A stretch of DNA of 64,000 nt. It comes from Tragulus kanchil. Lineage: Eukaryota > Chordata > Mammalia > Artiodactyla > Tragulidae. The notes beneath the pieces were generated by a model that saw only the letters and a list, made by a program, of their open reading frames with translations, was not told where the DNA came from and ran no database searches. The DNA is taken from positions 36,240,170 to 36,304,169 of the forward strand of contig JAIOJX010000001.1 in NCBI GenBank assembly GCA_022376925.1, read 5' to 3'. The position numbers and the translations under genes were made by a program. Positions 34,611-47,419 of this stretch are shown in pieces. Each line of letters begins with the position of its first letter. Within the stretch, counting starts at the first letter, position 1.

Positions 34611-35572
34611 CTGACAGGGAAACAAATGGTGAGTTACTGCTGTGAAGGACACATATGGCAACAAGGAATGACTCTACCACTGACAATGTAGTTCAGAACC
34701 TTAGAGTGGGTGAAATCTCACTACAGCAGAGTCCTCCTGCAGCTCAAGAACAGAAGCAGGGTTTAGGCAGAATCTGTGCCAGGTCAGAGGTATGGATGGA
34801 ATTATATCAAGAGCAAACTGGGGAACAACCTGCCAAGACCTAGCACTGAAACCTGAAGAAGAAACTTGGGCTCCTGGTTTTGCTTAGAGTCAATCTTAGT
34901 TCAAGGACCAGAGCCACAAAAGAGTTAGGGTCTTGGCACATGTGAACACTGCCATGTCTCTGTGAGAACCAGCTGTCTCCTTAAAGACTGCTATTCCAGA
35001 ATTTCATATTTGGCCAGTGCAGTCAAATTAAGGAGTAATTAATGCATATCCATTATATATAATGAATCCATAGTATGGTGCTTAAGAACATGGGTTATTG
35101 CATGGGTTCAAATACAGGCTTCATCACTTATCAGCTGCATGATCTTGGGCACATTTGCTTAACTTGTCTATGTCCTGGTTCATTCATCTGTAACATGGGA
35201 CTGATACAAGTATCAATCTCACAGGGCTATTGTGTAGATTTAATGAAATAATCTCAATAAAGTACTCAAAGCAGATTCAGTGGCATAATCCCGGGTAATA
35301 TCCATTATTATTATTACTGCTATTAGGAGTAGTTTTTCCCAGTCCAATATGTGTGCTAGAATTTCTAATTCCTGAGGATGAAGTAGCAATGGTTAGTTCA
35401 AAATGACATACTCAACTGCAAAATTCTGCCCAGGAAATGCTTTGTTTACAACAGCGGCCATGAATATTTATTTGTCTTTTGAAATAGGCACAAACAGTAT
35501 GAGAAGACTTTGTTCTCCAAGCAAGGGAAAATTCTAATTCCTTCAGTCTTTTCCTTCTGTGTCAGGGCTTAC

Positions 35573-35714
35573 CTAGGCTCTACCTCTCCAGTTACAGAAA
35601 GTAAAGTGCCTCCACGTGGGTCATTTGGAGCATCTCCCAACAGACCTCGAGGTGTTGGGACGTTGGCAGGCAAGGGCCCACGCTGCATAGCTGCTCTGGG
35701 GTCTTGCATTGGCA
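35573..35714 (-). CDS. CSTF2: CSTF2 exon 9 (copy A)
   Basis: Reads VPMQDPRAAMQRGPLPANV then TPRGLLGDAPNDPRGG and VTGEVEP, ending inside Arg before GTAAGC. 142 nt. This is the copy met first by CSTF2 transcription; an identical exon lies 1,104 bp further on at 34469-34610. Using both would shift the frame. Confidence 0.88.
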
Positions 35715-36109
35715 CTGACAGGGAAACAAATGGTGAGTTACTGCTGTGAAGGACACATATGGCAACAAGGAATGACTCTACCACTGACAATGTAGTTCAG
35801 AACCTTAGAGTGGGTGAAATCTCACTACAGCAGAGTCCTCCTGCAGCTCAAGAACAGAAGCAGGGTTTAGGCAGAATCTGTGCCAGGTCAGAGGTATGGA
35901 TGGAATTATATCAAGAGCAAACTGGGGAACAACCTGCCAAGACCTAGCACTGAAACCTGAAGAAGAAACTTGGGCTCCTGGTTTTGCTTAGAGTCAATCT
36001 TAGTTCAAGGACCAGAGCCACAAAAGAGTTAGGGTCTTGGCACATGTGAACACTGCCATGTCTCTGTGAGAACCAGCTGTCTCCTTAAAGACTGCTATTC
36101 CATCCAAGC

Positions 36110-37675
36110 CTCCTGAGACCAGTAGAGAGGGAGTACAGCCTCAGACAGATGACCATATCATTCATGTTCTCTGCCCTAGGGGTGTAAAGATGTCAATCTC
36201 AGGCCTGTGGCCCCAAGAGGAAAAAAGTGAAAAAACAAAATACCCCAAACACTACCCTTTTGGGTTCCGAATGTGAGGATGACTGCCGAACAGCCCTTGT
36301 CCTCTCAATGTCCCACCCTGAACACCACAAGCAAAAGGAAACCCGCAGATACAATGGATACCTTGAACTCGCTCAATTGATGCAGGCCCGGTGGGTCCCA
36401 CGGGCGAGTGCTGTAGGGTTCCTAGGTGAGCAGTAAGTTCAAAAAGGAGAAAGAGCAGACACTTAAAATAACTTGCACATATACACGCAGAGGCATACAG
36501 ACACTGGAGATTTATACACAGCAGTTAAAAAGCCAAGAGTTCATTAGCTTGCCCTGGGACACAAAATCTTCCTAAACTATATGATTTGAAACTGTCCTCC
36601 TTTGATGAGATTGCTTCTTAAGGTAAAACCTGTGGGCCGCTGATTATATCTGGGCAGGAATAACTTGTGATTTTCACCTCCGCTACCAGGATTCCCCTTA
36701 AATCTTATGATACTATTAAAAAAGAAAATATAAAAAGGATGCTTCTGAATCTCTAGTTAGGCAAAGAAGATAAACATTTTCATAAGGCAAAAAATGAAAG
36801 AAATTGCATTGAATATGAATCTGGAAGGCAAGATTTATTTTGGAGAAGCCTGTAACAAAAGTGAGATAGCATTACTTATGGCATACTTTAAAGTATAAAA
36901 ATTTCTGGCTATCAAATGGGGAAATGCAGTGAATGAACTTTAAAAGAAAGAGAGTATCACTCCTCAAGAAGTACTCTGACACTGTAAGTTTTTGATAAAC
37001 AGCCACTATGACATCATCAAACAAAGACTAATAAGATGACAAGGGCACTAATGCTAAACTAAGGCAGCACGAGGCAAGAAGAAGTCTCTTAAATATCTCA
37101 CTGTCTCTTTTCACCATGACAAAGGTGCAAAAGAAGCATGGACTGCAGGAAAAGAATGACGAACTGGGTACAATGGAAGACTGTTGCTTCCTCTGTGGGT
37201 ACTAAAGGAAACATTATAAAGGGAAAGCCTCATTTTACCTCATCATGAAGACATTCTTGATATATCTTCAAAACTCATTTCCCTTTGTTAACTTTTGATG
37301 AGAAAGGTGAAGATAAATATATCAAAAGGGAAGATGTCTTACAGAAGTGTATATTAAACAAAGTTTGATTTATTGATGGGTGGGGGAGAGGTAAAGGTAT
37401 GACTGAAACTCTAATTCCTTCTCACTACTGCAGAAATGCTTTAGGACTCATATTTAATCTACTGATAAGTGGCCGAGCAGGGTGGGGCACAACAGCACAA
37501 AAGTGTGGGCTGCTCAGATGAAGTGTTTGGCCAAGAGCATGTTCCACTGTCAACAGCCTGACAAGATTATTAGTTCTGTCACTTCAGCCACCAATATCAG
37601 TACCTAAACCGCAGACAATAAGTACAGTGCACAGCACTTTGTCTTAGCATTTTGCTTTAAAAAAGGGGGGTGGGG
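36110..37675. other. CSTF2 intron 8, unannotated part
   Basis: No exon or clear repeat seen between duplication M and the SINE at 37686. The open frame at 36227-36436 shows no recognisable homology. Confidence 0.45.
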
Positions 37676-37685
37676 AGGGGGTTTG

Positions 37686-37808
37686 GGAATTCCCTGGTGG
37701 TCCAGTGGTTGTTAGGACTCAGCACTTTCACTGCCATGGCCTGGGTTCAATCCCTGGCTGGGGAATTCAGATCCCCCAAGCCATGGGGCACAGCCAAAAA
37801 AAAAAATC
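37686..37808 (+). mobile_element. Short tRNA-derived SINE
   Basis: GGGAATTCCCTGGTGGTCCAG head, GGTTCAATCCCTGG B box and GGGCACAGCC then an A run. Sense, about 120 bp. Confidence 0.75.
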
Positions 37809-37916
37809 ATTTAAAAGGGGGTTTTACTTTAAGACCATATGCTAATAAGCAATTTAAGCTTCCCTATACTTGTCCAAAGCAGTTCTTTCTTATGACAAGG
37901 ACACAATAAACATGAA

Positions 37917-38130
37917 AGTGTGCTTAGTTGCTCAGTTGTGTCCGATTTTTTACAACCTCATGGACTGTAGCCCGCCAAACTCCTCTGTCCATGAGGATTC
38001 TCCAGCCATTAATACTGGCGTGGTTTACCATACCCTCCTCCAGGGAATCCTCCCAATCCAGGGATCAAACCTGGCTCTCTTGCATTGCAGGCAGATTCTT
38101 TATCATCTGACCCACCAGGGAAGCCCATGA
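37917..38130 (-). mobile_element. Bov-tA SINE, antisense
   Basis: From GTGTGCTTAGTTGCTCAGTTG to CACCAGGGAAGCCC. Full-length antisense element in CSTF2 intron 8. Confidence 0.8.
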
Positions 38131-38867
38131 ATTAGAATAGAAGACATTAAAAAGCATTTTTGGAAGTTAATAGAAGCAGTATGGACTGACAGAAAGAGGA
38201 CGGATTTTAGAGTCAGAGACTTTGGAATTTTAGCTCTGCAACTTATAGCTGAAAGAGAATACAAGTGCACCAAGCCCAGTCCACGTTACTCAGATACCAG
38301 TATTTACTTACCATGTCACCTTGAGAAATTAACTCAGAACCCTGAGCTTCTGGCTCTTCACCTGAAAACTGAAGTGCTGCCACCTCCACTTAACTCACAG
38401 AGTTGCTGAGGAGAACTAAAGTGTGCGGCCTATAAGATGCACTCAGTTTTACTGTTAGTTCCTTCTGTTTCTCTCTTTCTTCCTGATGGTGGTTTCAACC
38501 AAATCACTGTATTTTCTTTCTCTTCAAGCCCCAGTAACAGAGAGAAGGAACGTGGAGATTTTGGAGTGGCTGTTGCTGTGGTATCCAGTATTACTACCAC
38601 AGTATAAAACACACTTACCAAGTAGGCTTCATAGACCTTTGTTCTCCTCCCAGTCTTCTCTGGGGTTAAAATTTAGTCTTCCACATACCTGGCCACATGT
38701 TTTACCTGCTCATTACTAAAATTCCTTACTCAGATCTCCACAGAGGGAGAGAGAACATTTCAGCAGAAGCATTAAACTACCAGGAAAAGATGATATAAGT
38801 TAAATAGAAACAAAGGATTCATGTGCTTCATCATTAATTCTTGTAGAGCTGGGCTCTGAATCACTAG

Positions 38868-39105
38868 ACAGTGCTGACCAACAGAATTTTCTGCACTGAT
38901 GGAAATGTTCTGTATCTGCAATATCCAGTATGGTATACACTCGCCACATGTGGCGACTGAGCACTTAGAATGTGGCTAGTGTGCATGAGGCACTGAGTTT
39001 TAGATTTTACCCTAATTTCCATTTAATTCAATTTGGTTAATTTAATATTCAAACAGCCACATGTGGTTAGTGGCTGCCATATCGTGCAGATATAGACCAT
39101 TTCCA
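38868..39105 (+). mobile_element. Old mammalian DNA-transposon fossil
   Basis: CAGTGCTGACCAACAGAATTTTCTG, GGAAATGTTCTGTATCTGC, and inverted CCACATGTGG motifs at 38945 and 39057 fit a widespread mammalian MER-type non-autonomous transposon. It ends about 40 bp from exon 8. I do not assign the family. Confidence 0.5.
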
Positions 39106-39144
39106 AGTCTAGTCCACATTAATTATACACTAATGTTTATTTAC

Positions 39145-39207
39145 CTTGTCCCCGTTCCATGGACATTGGTCCACTTCCTGTCATTCCAACTTGGGCCTGC
39201 ATTCCCC
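39145..39207 (-). CDS. CSTF2: CSTF2 exon 8, short Gly/Met-rich exon
   Basis: Sixty-three nucleotides after CTAG: GGMQAQVGMTGSGPMSMERGQ, ending inside Val before GTAAAT. It matches the human GGMQAQVGMPGSGPVSMERGQ block. Phases fit exons 7 and 9. Confidence 0.9.
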
Positions 39208-40224
39208 CTAGATGAAAACATAAATTAGGACAGTAGGGGAAAAAACTGGACAGCGGCTGAGATAAGAAATTTCCTCTTTCTGCTCCACACACAAACAGAA
39301 ACTTGCAAAGGAAAATCATAATGACCACTAAACAGTGGAGTTATACAGAAGATGGAGCTTGTTAGTGTACTTTATTTAACTTCAGTGACAGAAAAGTGAG
39401 TTAAGTGAGATTAAGTAAAATCAAGTAAATCAGGATTAAGATTCTTAATCTCACCAAAACCTTGGCAGGGGGTTCTGTAATACAGCATAATGGTACACGC
39501 CTCCTCCCACAGAAGGCAGTACTGCCCCCAGGGTACCCTGTATTATAAATCTGTGAGCATACTGTTTCAGTTGTGACAAAGATTTGTGGGAACACGGCTG
39601 GCTTTTATGAGAAGCCAACAGTATACTATTAATATATATCCTGCAATGTATCAGACAGTTCTGCCAAGTCAATTGCAAAACTTTCAAACGTCTTGCTAAA
39701 TATTCACACAAATGAAAATCTTTTTACAGTCATCTGAACTTACAACTTATTTTACTTGCAAGCAAAGAGCTTCTTTGTCCTGTTTTTACAAACATACACA
39801 CACTCAATTTTCCAGAACGCAATTACTGAGTAAATTATGGGTACTGTTTCTTGTTTTGTTAAGAACTTTACCAAGAGTTTTCACTTTCACCATTCAGAAA
39901 ATCACATCATCAATGTCAACAGTCCTTGTGGTACCTGAATTGTCAAAATAACATGCCTGGATCTGCCTTTTATAGTATAGGTGCAAGTATCTGACTGCTA
40001 TTTTTTTGTTTTACTTTCTAGTATACTTGTGTTTGAATACTTGTATATTTATAACATTCTTTTATTATAAATTAATTTCCTTTTGCTTACCCTATAGATC
40101 ACAGTTAAGGTAACTATACTGATTTTTTCGGAAACCATGCTAAGTATGTTATATCATCTGTCCATTTCATACATTAAGTTATGTCATTATGTTATGTTGT
40201 CTGTACATTTCATACATCAAGCCA

Positions 40225-40510
40225 GCCAATCCTAGAGGAAATCAACCCTGAATATTTATTGGAAGGACTGATGCTGAAGCTGAAGTTCTAATACTCTGGC
40301 CACATGATATGAAGAGAGGACTCACTAGAAAAGACCCTGACGCTGGGAAAAATAGAAGGCAGAAGGAGAAGGGAATGACAAAGGACAAAATGGTTGGATG
40401 GCCTCACTGAGTCAATGGACATGAGTTTGGATGGGAGATAGTGAAGGACAGGGAAGCCTGGCTGCAGTCCAAAGAGATTGCAAACAGTCGGATGCAACTG
40501 AACTGAACAT
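40225..40510 (+). mobile_element. BovB 3' end, sense
   Basis: AATCCTAGAGGAAATCAACCC, GGCCACATGATATGAAGAG, GACCCTGACGCTGGG and GGTTGGATGGCCTCACTGAG correspond to the end of the BovB frame and its 3' tail. 5'-truncated. Confidence 0.8.
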
Positions 40511-40934
40511 TTCATTTTAGGATAGTCACTGCAAGATATCTGTTATAAAAATGAGCCACTGGGTCTAACAGCGTTGAGAATGACGGGTCTACTTTAACCA
40601 GCAGGGGTATGCAAAGACTAAACAAATATCATAAATCCTTTTCTGGTCCTTCCCATACAGAAATAATTCTTCTGTCTTTAAAGGAACAAAAAATGCTGTG
40701 AGGAGAAAAGACAAGGTGAATTATTTGCAGTTCATTAATATGCACCTATAATATTCAAGTATCTGTCACATTCTTTTATCTCATTTAACATGCCAGACAC
40801 CAAAGAGTCATGAATTGAGAACCCAAATCTGTGCTAGCCCTACCAATGTTACTAAGTGATTGTCATTTTGACTGATTTGATAAAATTAATATACCCTCCA
40901 GGCTTGCTTATCTGTACAAGTAAACAAGTATTTT

Positions 40935-41515
40935 CTCAGAATGTGATCCCCAGACCAGCAGCACCAGCATCACCAGGGACATATCAGAGCTGTCGGGATC
41001 CCCATGCAGGCTGACAAGGTCCCTGTATGGAAAGCACAGGCCAGGGGCCTGTCCTTGGCTCACCCGAAACATCTTCCGCCTCTTTACCGGAGTGTGGCTT
41101 GGCTCAATGTTCTAACTCAGCACACTTGCCTGCGTATGCCGCCCCTAACCTGGCTCTAACCCGGCAGCTGTTTCCATGTACCCTTAACCCTCTCTGCTGT
41201 TCTCAAGAGACAAAAACATGAAGCAAAGAGGTGAGTAAATATCCAGCTCTGGGGTTTCAGACAAGTGTATAAAAACTGTGCTTCAATAAACGATGCCACC
41301 TTTCGGGCCATCAGCCTGACTGGTCCTCGTGATTCCAGCTTTTCTGTTCTGTTTCTTTTCTCATCTCTCACTGTCCCCTCCTCAGGCCTGCACAAGAGGA
41401 CGACAGAGCCCTACCTAAGACCCTCCGAATCAGAATGTCTGGGTGTGGAGACCAGCAATTTGTGTTTCAGTAAGCCCTTCAGGTGAAGCTAATGCACAGT
41501 AACATTTGAGGTCTA
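40935..41515 (+). mobile_element. hAT (MER3/MER20-like) fossil split by an LTR-like insert
   Basis: The left half (GATCCCCAGACCAGCAGCACC, AGCATCACCAGGGAC) stops near 41020. The right half (CCGAATCAGAATGTCTGGG, GGTGAAGCTAATGCACAG) resumes near 41410. The halves are adjacent in related elements, so the roughly 390 bp between them is an insertion. Confidence 0.6.
41021..41406 (+). mobile_element. Possible solo LTR of an endogenous retrovirus
   Basis: The insert begins TG and ends CA. It has TATAAAA at 41268-41274 and AATAAA at 41285-41290, followed by a CT-rich end: a compressed U3-R-U5 layout. No retroviral gene is present. The flanking short repeat is imperfect (TCCC / GCCC), so borders are approximate. 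It lies antisense to CSTF2 in intron 7. Confidence 0.45.
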
Positions 41516-41629
41516 AATGACTTCAAAGTTCTCTTTTAGCATAACATTCTATGATTTATTCAGACCACTCACCAAAGCAATACAAAGATTTAGAATCTGA
41601 AGAAAGCAGTGGCAGAAGGTATCATGGGC

Positions 41630-43700
41630 CTAATTTTTCATATTACACTATCACATAGTGGCACTTTTATTTGTATGGGCTAGCTTCCCAGAAGTAAAAT
41701 TGGTGCATCAAAGTGTCTATGAATTTTTAATGTGAGATTATTAAAAGGCTGAAACACTTCACATTTCTACCAGCAATGTAGACTATCATTCCCTCTACCA
41801 AGTGTCATCTCTGAAAACTTTGGCTTGTCTAATGGGTTCAGGTATAATGAAACCTGGTTATTTAATTTGTAATTCCCTAAATATAAATGAATGTTTTTGT
41901 TGCCATTTGGATTTTCTCTTCTATGAAGTGTCTACTCATTTTTTTTGCCTACTTTTCTACTAGTTTGTTCCCCCATCTCAACTGCTAAAGAGCTTCGCAC
42001 AGGATATCTCAACAACTGTAGTGAAGTTTTAATAACTTCAGAATTATAAATTCTACCATCTCATAAGAAAAAAAAAAACACTTGAAAATTCAATTAAATT
42101 TCTTTTATACTTTATTCTTCTGACACTCTAGAACTAGCAGAATTCTTTTATTCTTTAAGAAGGCACTTAGGAATATTCATTTACCTTTAAATACTGCTTT
42201 CACTATTTCTTACACCTTTTGTATGAAGTGTACTACTTTTTGTTGTCTTTTAAATAATTTGTAAATTTCGTTCTATTCTCTCTTTAATTCAAGGATCACC
42301 AAGAATATGCTCTTTAACTTTACAAGGTTTCTTTGTAAGTTGCCTTTTAACTACTTATTTCTACTTTACTGGCATATAATCTAAGAATGCAGCATGTAAA
42401 ATCCCTACATATCAAAATTTATTTTTATTTTTTATGGCTAAGTACATACTCATTTTTTTAATGGGGAGGAGTATATTCTCTAGTCAAAAGATGTACGGCT
42501 CCCTCTCTATACTAAATCAAGCTTACTGGTTTCATTATTTTATTTCTCAACATCCTTACTTACGTTTTGTCTACAGATGACAATGATTTATACACTGTAT
42601 GCTAATAGTTCATGATAATGTTAAGTACAGAAATGGAGAGCAGACACTTTTATAGCAACTTGACACTGTTGTGATATCCAAATGCATGATGTGTACTAGT
42701 CTCACTGAACAGGGTATAGATGAGCTTCGGTGTTTTTCAATTCATGTAATGAGCTGCATGTCATGGGTTGCACACTTGCCATGTGTAGTAGGACCACATT
42801 ACATACAACTTCTGACATTTTAAGGTAAGCTAGGCACCTATAACACAAGAAAATATAAAAAACCTGAAATCTATTTCTTTCAATGAAAGATAATTTAACA
42901 ATAACTATAGGATAAGTGAAAATTGTGAGTTTGCTGAAATTTATTTAAAAATGCCTTTTCCCATTCCCTGTCAACCTAGCTCTTGAGACTGGTTCTCTAT
43001 AAAACAGAACAATTTAAAGCCAAATTATCACCTATTAGCTGTCCTATAGTCAGTCAATCTAACTCACGTTTGATAAAAATACCAAGAAGCGAGTTTGTTG
43101 CATAAAAACTTTAAATACTGATACGTATGTTCATACAGATGCTTCATATAAGGAGTCACTATTCCACAACTTTTTTAGTTATGATTGTTGAATGACAAAA
43201 TGCTCTAAACATAAGATTAACTGCTGTAGATACAATTTTAGTGAACATATTAGTTTTTAAAATTTTTTTCCTTTTGTTGTTTGGTCTAGTTATATTTCAT
43301 GAAATATGATGTTATGCTTGTTAAATATAATAACAAACATGACCCGGCATTTTACTTTTGTCCTCCCCACCAGCCATGTACTTATTTTTAACCTAATCTG
43401 ACAGTCTCTGGCTTTCAGTGGGAGAATTCAATCCATTCACAGGTAGTAGAATAATGACTACATGAGATTTTATTCCTTCCACCTTAACTCTATGTTTATT
43501 ACTTACTTCACAACATCATTTCTTTTTTTCTGTATTTGTTGGCTTGGTCTCGTTTTCATTTATTCTGTTTTCCCCTTCATTAACTTGGAATTTTACCATC
43601 CCTTCCCCTGCTCTCATAATCAGACATATACATTTATACACAAGAAATCAACTATTTCTTCCACCTAGGATATATACTGCCTCGCTATACATTCAGTATC
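41630..43700 (-). mobile_element. Old L1 sequence, antisense
   Basis: AT-rich stretch with antisense L1 features, for example TCTGGCTTTCAGTGGGAGAATTCAATCC and AATTCAAGGATCACCAAGAATATG. Heavily decayed and possibly composite; it occupies CSTF2 intron 7. Confidence 0.45.
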
Positions 43701-43801
43701 AAGATTTCATTGCCACATCATAATTTGGCTATACTATGCCATTTACTATAGCAAAACTCTATCAAAACACCAAATGGAGAAGATGCCAAATGAAAACGTA
43801 C

Positions 43802-43925
43802 CTCCAGGAGTTAAGGAAACAGGAACAGGTCCTGTTACCGTGACTGGTATCTGCCCTGGTGGTGCAATTCCAGCCTGGAGAGAAGCCTGCATCAGAGCAG
43901 GTGAGCCATTGACATGCATTCCACT
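43802..43925 (-). CDS. CSTF2: CSTF2 exon 7, Pro/Gly-rich
   Basis: Reads SGMHVNGSPALMQASLQ then PPGQIPVTVTGPVP, ending inside Gly before GTACGT. Low-complexity region equivalent to the human GMHVNGAPPLMQ segment. 124 nt, phase 1 out, matching exon 8. The 3.4-kb intron upstream of it is largely L1/SINE. Confidence 0.9.
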
Positions 43926-44599
43926 CTGACCAAGAGAAAAACCAGAGTATGCATATGCCTTTGTGGAGACTCAATATGCAAAATCTATGTCTTTAAAGAG
44001 CTCTTTAAATGGACACATCCAACTATTCTACCAAATACCCTTCTCTTATAGCATGTCTTATGTAGCATTAGATTTACAACACATTTTGAACAGAAGTTGC
44101 AATACAATCAACTTGGTTGCGTAGAACATGACTTTGATGGGCCATATTCTAAAAGCAGAGACAAGTCTTACCTGTGTGGTGAGGTCATATATAGCAGCTA
44201 CTGTTGACCTCAAGATCAGAGCCTAGCAGTAAGAGTTTTTAGAAAAAGTGCCTTGAATCCAAGAAGAAAGAGTTTGGAACATTTTTTCCCTTAAAGAAAC
44301 AGTTAGTAGTCTATACTTTAAAGATGAAAAATTTTCTTTGACCAATCTTTTCTCATCACTGTTGTCAGATATAATAATTTTGGTTTGGGGGGGAATATAA
44401 AAAAAAATTTTAATGTTACATTACAGCTCCTGGAGGGAAAGGGAATGTTACATTTTCATTTGTGTATTTCCAAGAGAACTGAGCAGTCCCTTGGAATAGA
44501 AGAGTTCAATAAATACAGAATTGAAAACTAAGATATATACATATATATATGTTTTAAAAATATATTCTCAGAGAACATGAACAAAACTCTAGAACAAAA

Positions 44600-44740
44600 A
44601 AAACTGTATAGTGATGTGGTTAAGAGAAAACAGGCTACGAGGTTAAGACAGAACCGGGTTCAGATCCTGAATTGGCCACTTAGATTGTTATTTTTGGAGC
44701 AGTTAACGTCTCTAGACCTTAATTTATTTCCTTTCTATTT
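44600..44740 (+). mobile_element. MIR fragment
   Basis: GTGATGTGGTTAAGAGAAAACAG start and GGGTTCAGATCCTGAATTGGCC core. CSTF2 intron 6. Confidence 0.55.
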
Positions 44741-44954
44741 CTGAAAAAGCATTCACTGAAGCATAGCAGGGGTTGGTAAGCATAGCAAGGGTTAGTTTCT
44801 TACTAATTTCTCTGCGGTCTTTTTTTTGTTGTTGTGAAAAATTCCAGATACAGAGAGAATAAAATAACTATATAGCTTAGGAAACAAATTACATATACAA
44901 CTGAAATCTTCCATATGGTCTCCCCCAATTGCAATCTGTATCCTCTTCTTGGTC

Positions 44955-45295
44955 TCTTGTAGCTCAGCTGGTAGAGGATCCGCCTTCAGTTCAGGAGACC
45001 TGGGTTTGATCCCTGGCTTGGGAAGATCCCCTGGAGAAGGGATAGGCTACCCACTCCAGTGTTCGTGGGCTTTCCTGGAGACTCAGGGGACTTTCCTTAT
45101 AGCGCAGTCAGTAAGAATCTGCCTGTAATGCAGGAGACCCAGGTTTGATTCCTAGGTCAAGAAGATGCCCTGGAGAAGGAAATGGCAACACACTAACACA
45201 CTGCAGTATTCTTGCCTAGAGAATCTCATGGACAGAAGAGCCTGGCAGTCCATGTGGTCTCTAGAGTTGGACATGACAAAGTGACTAAACTTCCA
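44955..45295 (+). mobile_element. Two adjacent Bov-tA SINEs (dimer-like)
   Basis: First head at AGCTCAGCTGGTAGAGGATC, tRNA-like with A and B boxes, then a second head at CTTTCCTTATAGCGCAGTCAG, ending GTTGGACATGACAAAGTGAC. Copy at about 46020-46358. Confidence 0.8.
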
Positions 45296-45299
45296 CCAC

Positions 45300-45940
45300 A
45301 TTCCCTTTGTAGACAACCAATGAAGAATTCTGTCAGATGTTTTGAAATTTCATGTAAACAATTACATACTAAAAATATTCTTTGCAACTGAGGCAACACA
45401 TTTTTGGGATACGTACAGACACATACATCCCATAGTTTGGAAATAGTTCCACATTCACTTACATTTTTGAGTTATCTGTGCTGATAGCATGCATCCTAGT
45501 TCACCTCAATTGCTCCAAGGAATTACATTTTTGAAAGGTATTCATGGTGACACATTACTGTTGTAGAATATTTCACTGGATAAATATACCTCATTTTCTC
45601 CATTCTTCCATTGCTATACATTTAGGGTGTTTCCTATTCTTCACTATTATAATGTGGTGATAAACATTCTTGAACATGACTAATGACCCTTAAGTGGTCA
45701 GCCTATTGTTCATCATATGAGTGGCAAATACTTTTTCCCAATTTGTCATCTGTCTTTGGTGTTTATTTCTTTTTCTCTATACAGAAAATTTTCAGCTTTC
45801 AAATAAACATTTTTTTCCTGGTCTCGGGGATTTTTGTCACACTTGGAAACTAAGCTTTAATTTTTTCACCCGGAAGAATGGAGATAAGAAGAGTGCCAAT
45901 GTCTTACAAGGCTCTAAGTATAGAAAGGGATGTCTATGGT
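45300..45940 (-). mobile_element. L1 fragment, antisense
   Basis: TCCATTCTTCCATTGCTATACATTTAGG, then AATGTGGTGATAAACATTCTTGAACATG, is the antisense L1 ORF2 3' region. Copy to 47005. Confidence 0.6.
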
Positions 45941-47281
45941 AAAAAGCAAAGTGGATGCATACACAACTGAAATCTTCCATATGGTCTCCCCAATTGCAAT
46001 CTGTATCCTCTTCTTGGTCTCTTGTAGCTCAGCTGGTAGAGGATCCGCCTTCAGTTCAGGAGACCTGGGTTTGATCCCTGGCTTGGGAAGATCCCCTGGA
46101 GAAGGGATAGGCTACCCACTCCAGTGTTCGTGGGCTTTCCTGGAGACTCAGGGGACTTTCCTTATAGCGCAGTCAGTAAGAATCTGCCTGTAATGCAGGA
46201 GACCCAGGTTTGATTCCTAGGTCAAGAAGATGCCCTGGAGAAGGAAATGGCAACACACTAACACACTGCAGTATTCTTGCCTAGAGAATCTCATGGACAG
46301 AAGAGCCTGGCAGTCCATGTGGTCTCTAGAGTTGGACATGACAAAGTGACTAAACTTCCACCACATTCCCTTTGTAGACAACCAATGAAGAATTCTGTCA
46401 GATGTTTTGAAATTTCATGTAAACAATTACATACTAAAAATATTCTTTGCAACTGAGGCAACACATTTTTGGGATACGACAGACACATACATCCCATAGT
46501 TTGGAAATAGTTCCACATTCACTTACATTTTTGAGTTATCTGTGCTGATAGCATGCATCCTAGTTCACCTCAATTGCTCCAAGGAATTACATTTTTGAAA
46601 GGTATTCATGGTGACACATTACTGTTGTAGAATATTTCACTGGATAAATATACCTCATTTTCTCCATTCTTCCATTGCTATACATTTAGGGTGTTTCCTA
46701 TTCTTCACTATTATAATGTGGTGATAAACATTCTTGAACATGACTAATGACCCTTAAGTGGTCAGCCTATTGTTCATCATATGAGTGGCAAATACTTTTT
46801 CCCAATTTGTCATCTGTCTTTGGTGTTTATTTCTTTTTCTCTATACAGAAAATTTTCAGCTTTCAAATAAACATTTTTTTCCTGGTCTCGGGGATTTTTG
46901 TCACACTTGGAAACTAAGCTTTAATTTTTTCACCCGGAAGAATGGAGATAAGAAGAGTGCCAATGTCTTACAAGGCTCTAAGTATAGAAAGGGATGTCTA
47001 TGGTACAACAAAGTGCCAATTACAGTGCCATGCATGCACATACACACAAAATCTGCTTATAAAAAAGGGCATAAGGGAAGGATGTTTGTTTTAAAAACTT
47101 GCCACCAAACCTGTCTTCATTCAGATGTCATTTACTCTACAACCTTGGGAACTACTTTTATGCCTGGAAACTGAAATTATCTCTGGCTGTTGATAAGCAT
47201 TCTTCTCTTAATATACCCTTCTAAAATGAAATGACATTCTCAGGACAGATAAAAAAAAAAAGTTACGGCATAAAGTCCTAC

Positions 47282-47419
47282 CAAGGACTGGGCCTGAGGT
47301 GTCTGAGGATTCTGCTGGTTCATTGACATAGTGGATCCTGAGCCAGGTCCGATGCTGTGGACTGTCTGAGAGTTGCCTGCAATCAGTGTTGGGATATTTG
47401 TCTGACGATGCAGAATTTT
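47282..47419 (-). CDS. CSTF2: CSTF2 exon 6
   Basis: Forty-six codons, starting KILHRQTNIPTLIAGN and ending PQTPQAQSL before GTAGGA. It opens the Pro/Gly/Gln-rich, probably disordered region. It has several substitutions relative to the human protein (for example SQTVHSIGPGSG), as expected for a flexible segment. Confidence 0.9.

Larger units (their letters stand above)
33888..36102 (+). repeat. Duplication M: tandem unit 33888-34991 repeated to 36102
   Basis: Perfect tandem arrangement, offset 1,104, with no spacer; the copies overlap by TATTCCA (34992-34998). Contains a MIR and CSTF2 exon 9. It overlaps duplication L, so 33888-33971 also occurs at 32756-32839 and 34992-35075. Confidence 0.95.
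44897..47005 (+). repeat. Duplication N: 44897-45941 / 45963-47005
   Basis: Direct copies of about 1,044 bp, offset 1,066 falling to 1,064 through two single-base differences (a C run and GTACAG versus GACAG). The spacer is 21 bp. SINE and L1 sequence in CSTF2 intron 6. Confidence 0.95.

Noticed and set aside
44960..45030. tRNA-like sequence with A and B boxes
   Set aside because: It is the tRNA-derived head of a Bov-tA SINE and continues into the SINE body; not a tRNA gene.
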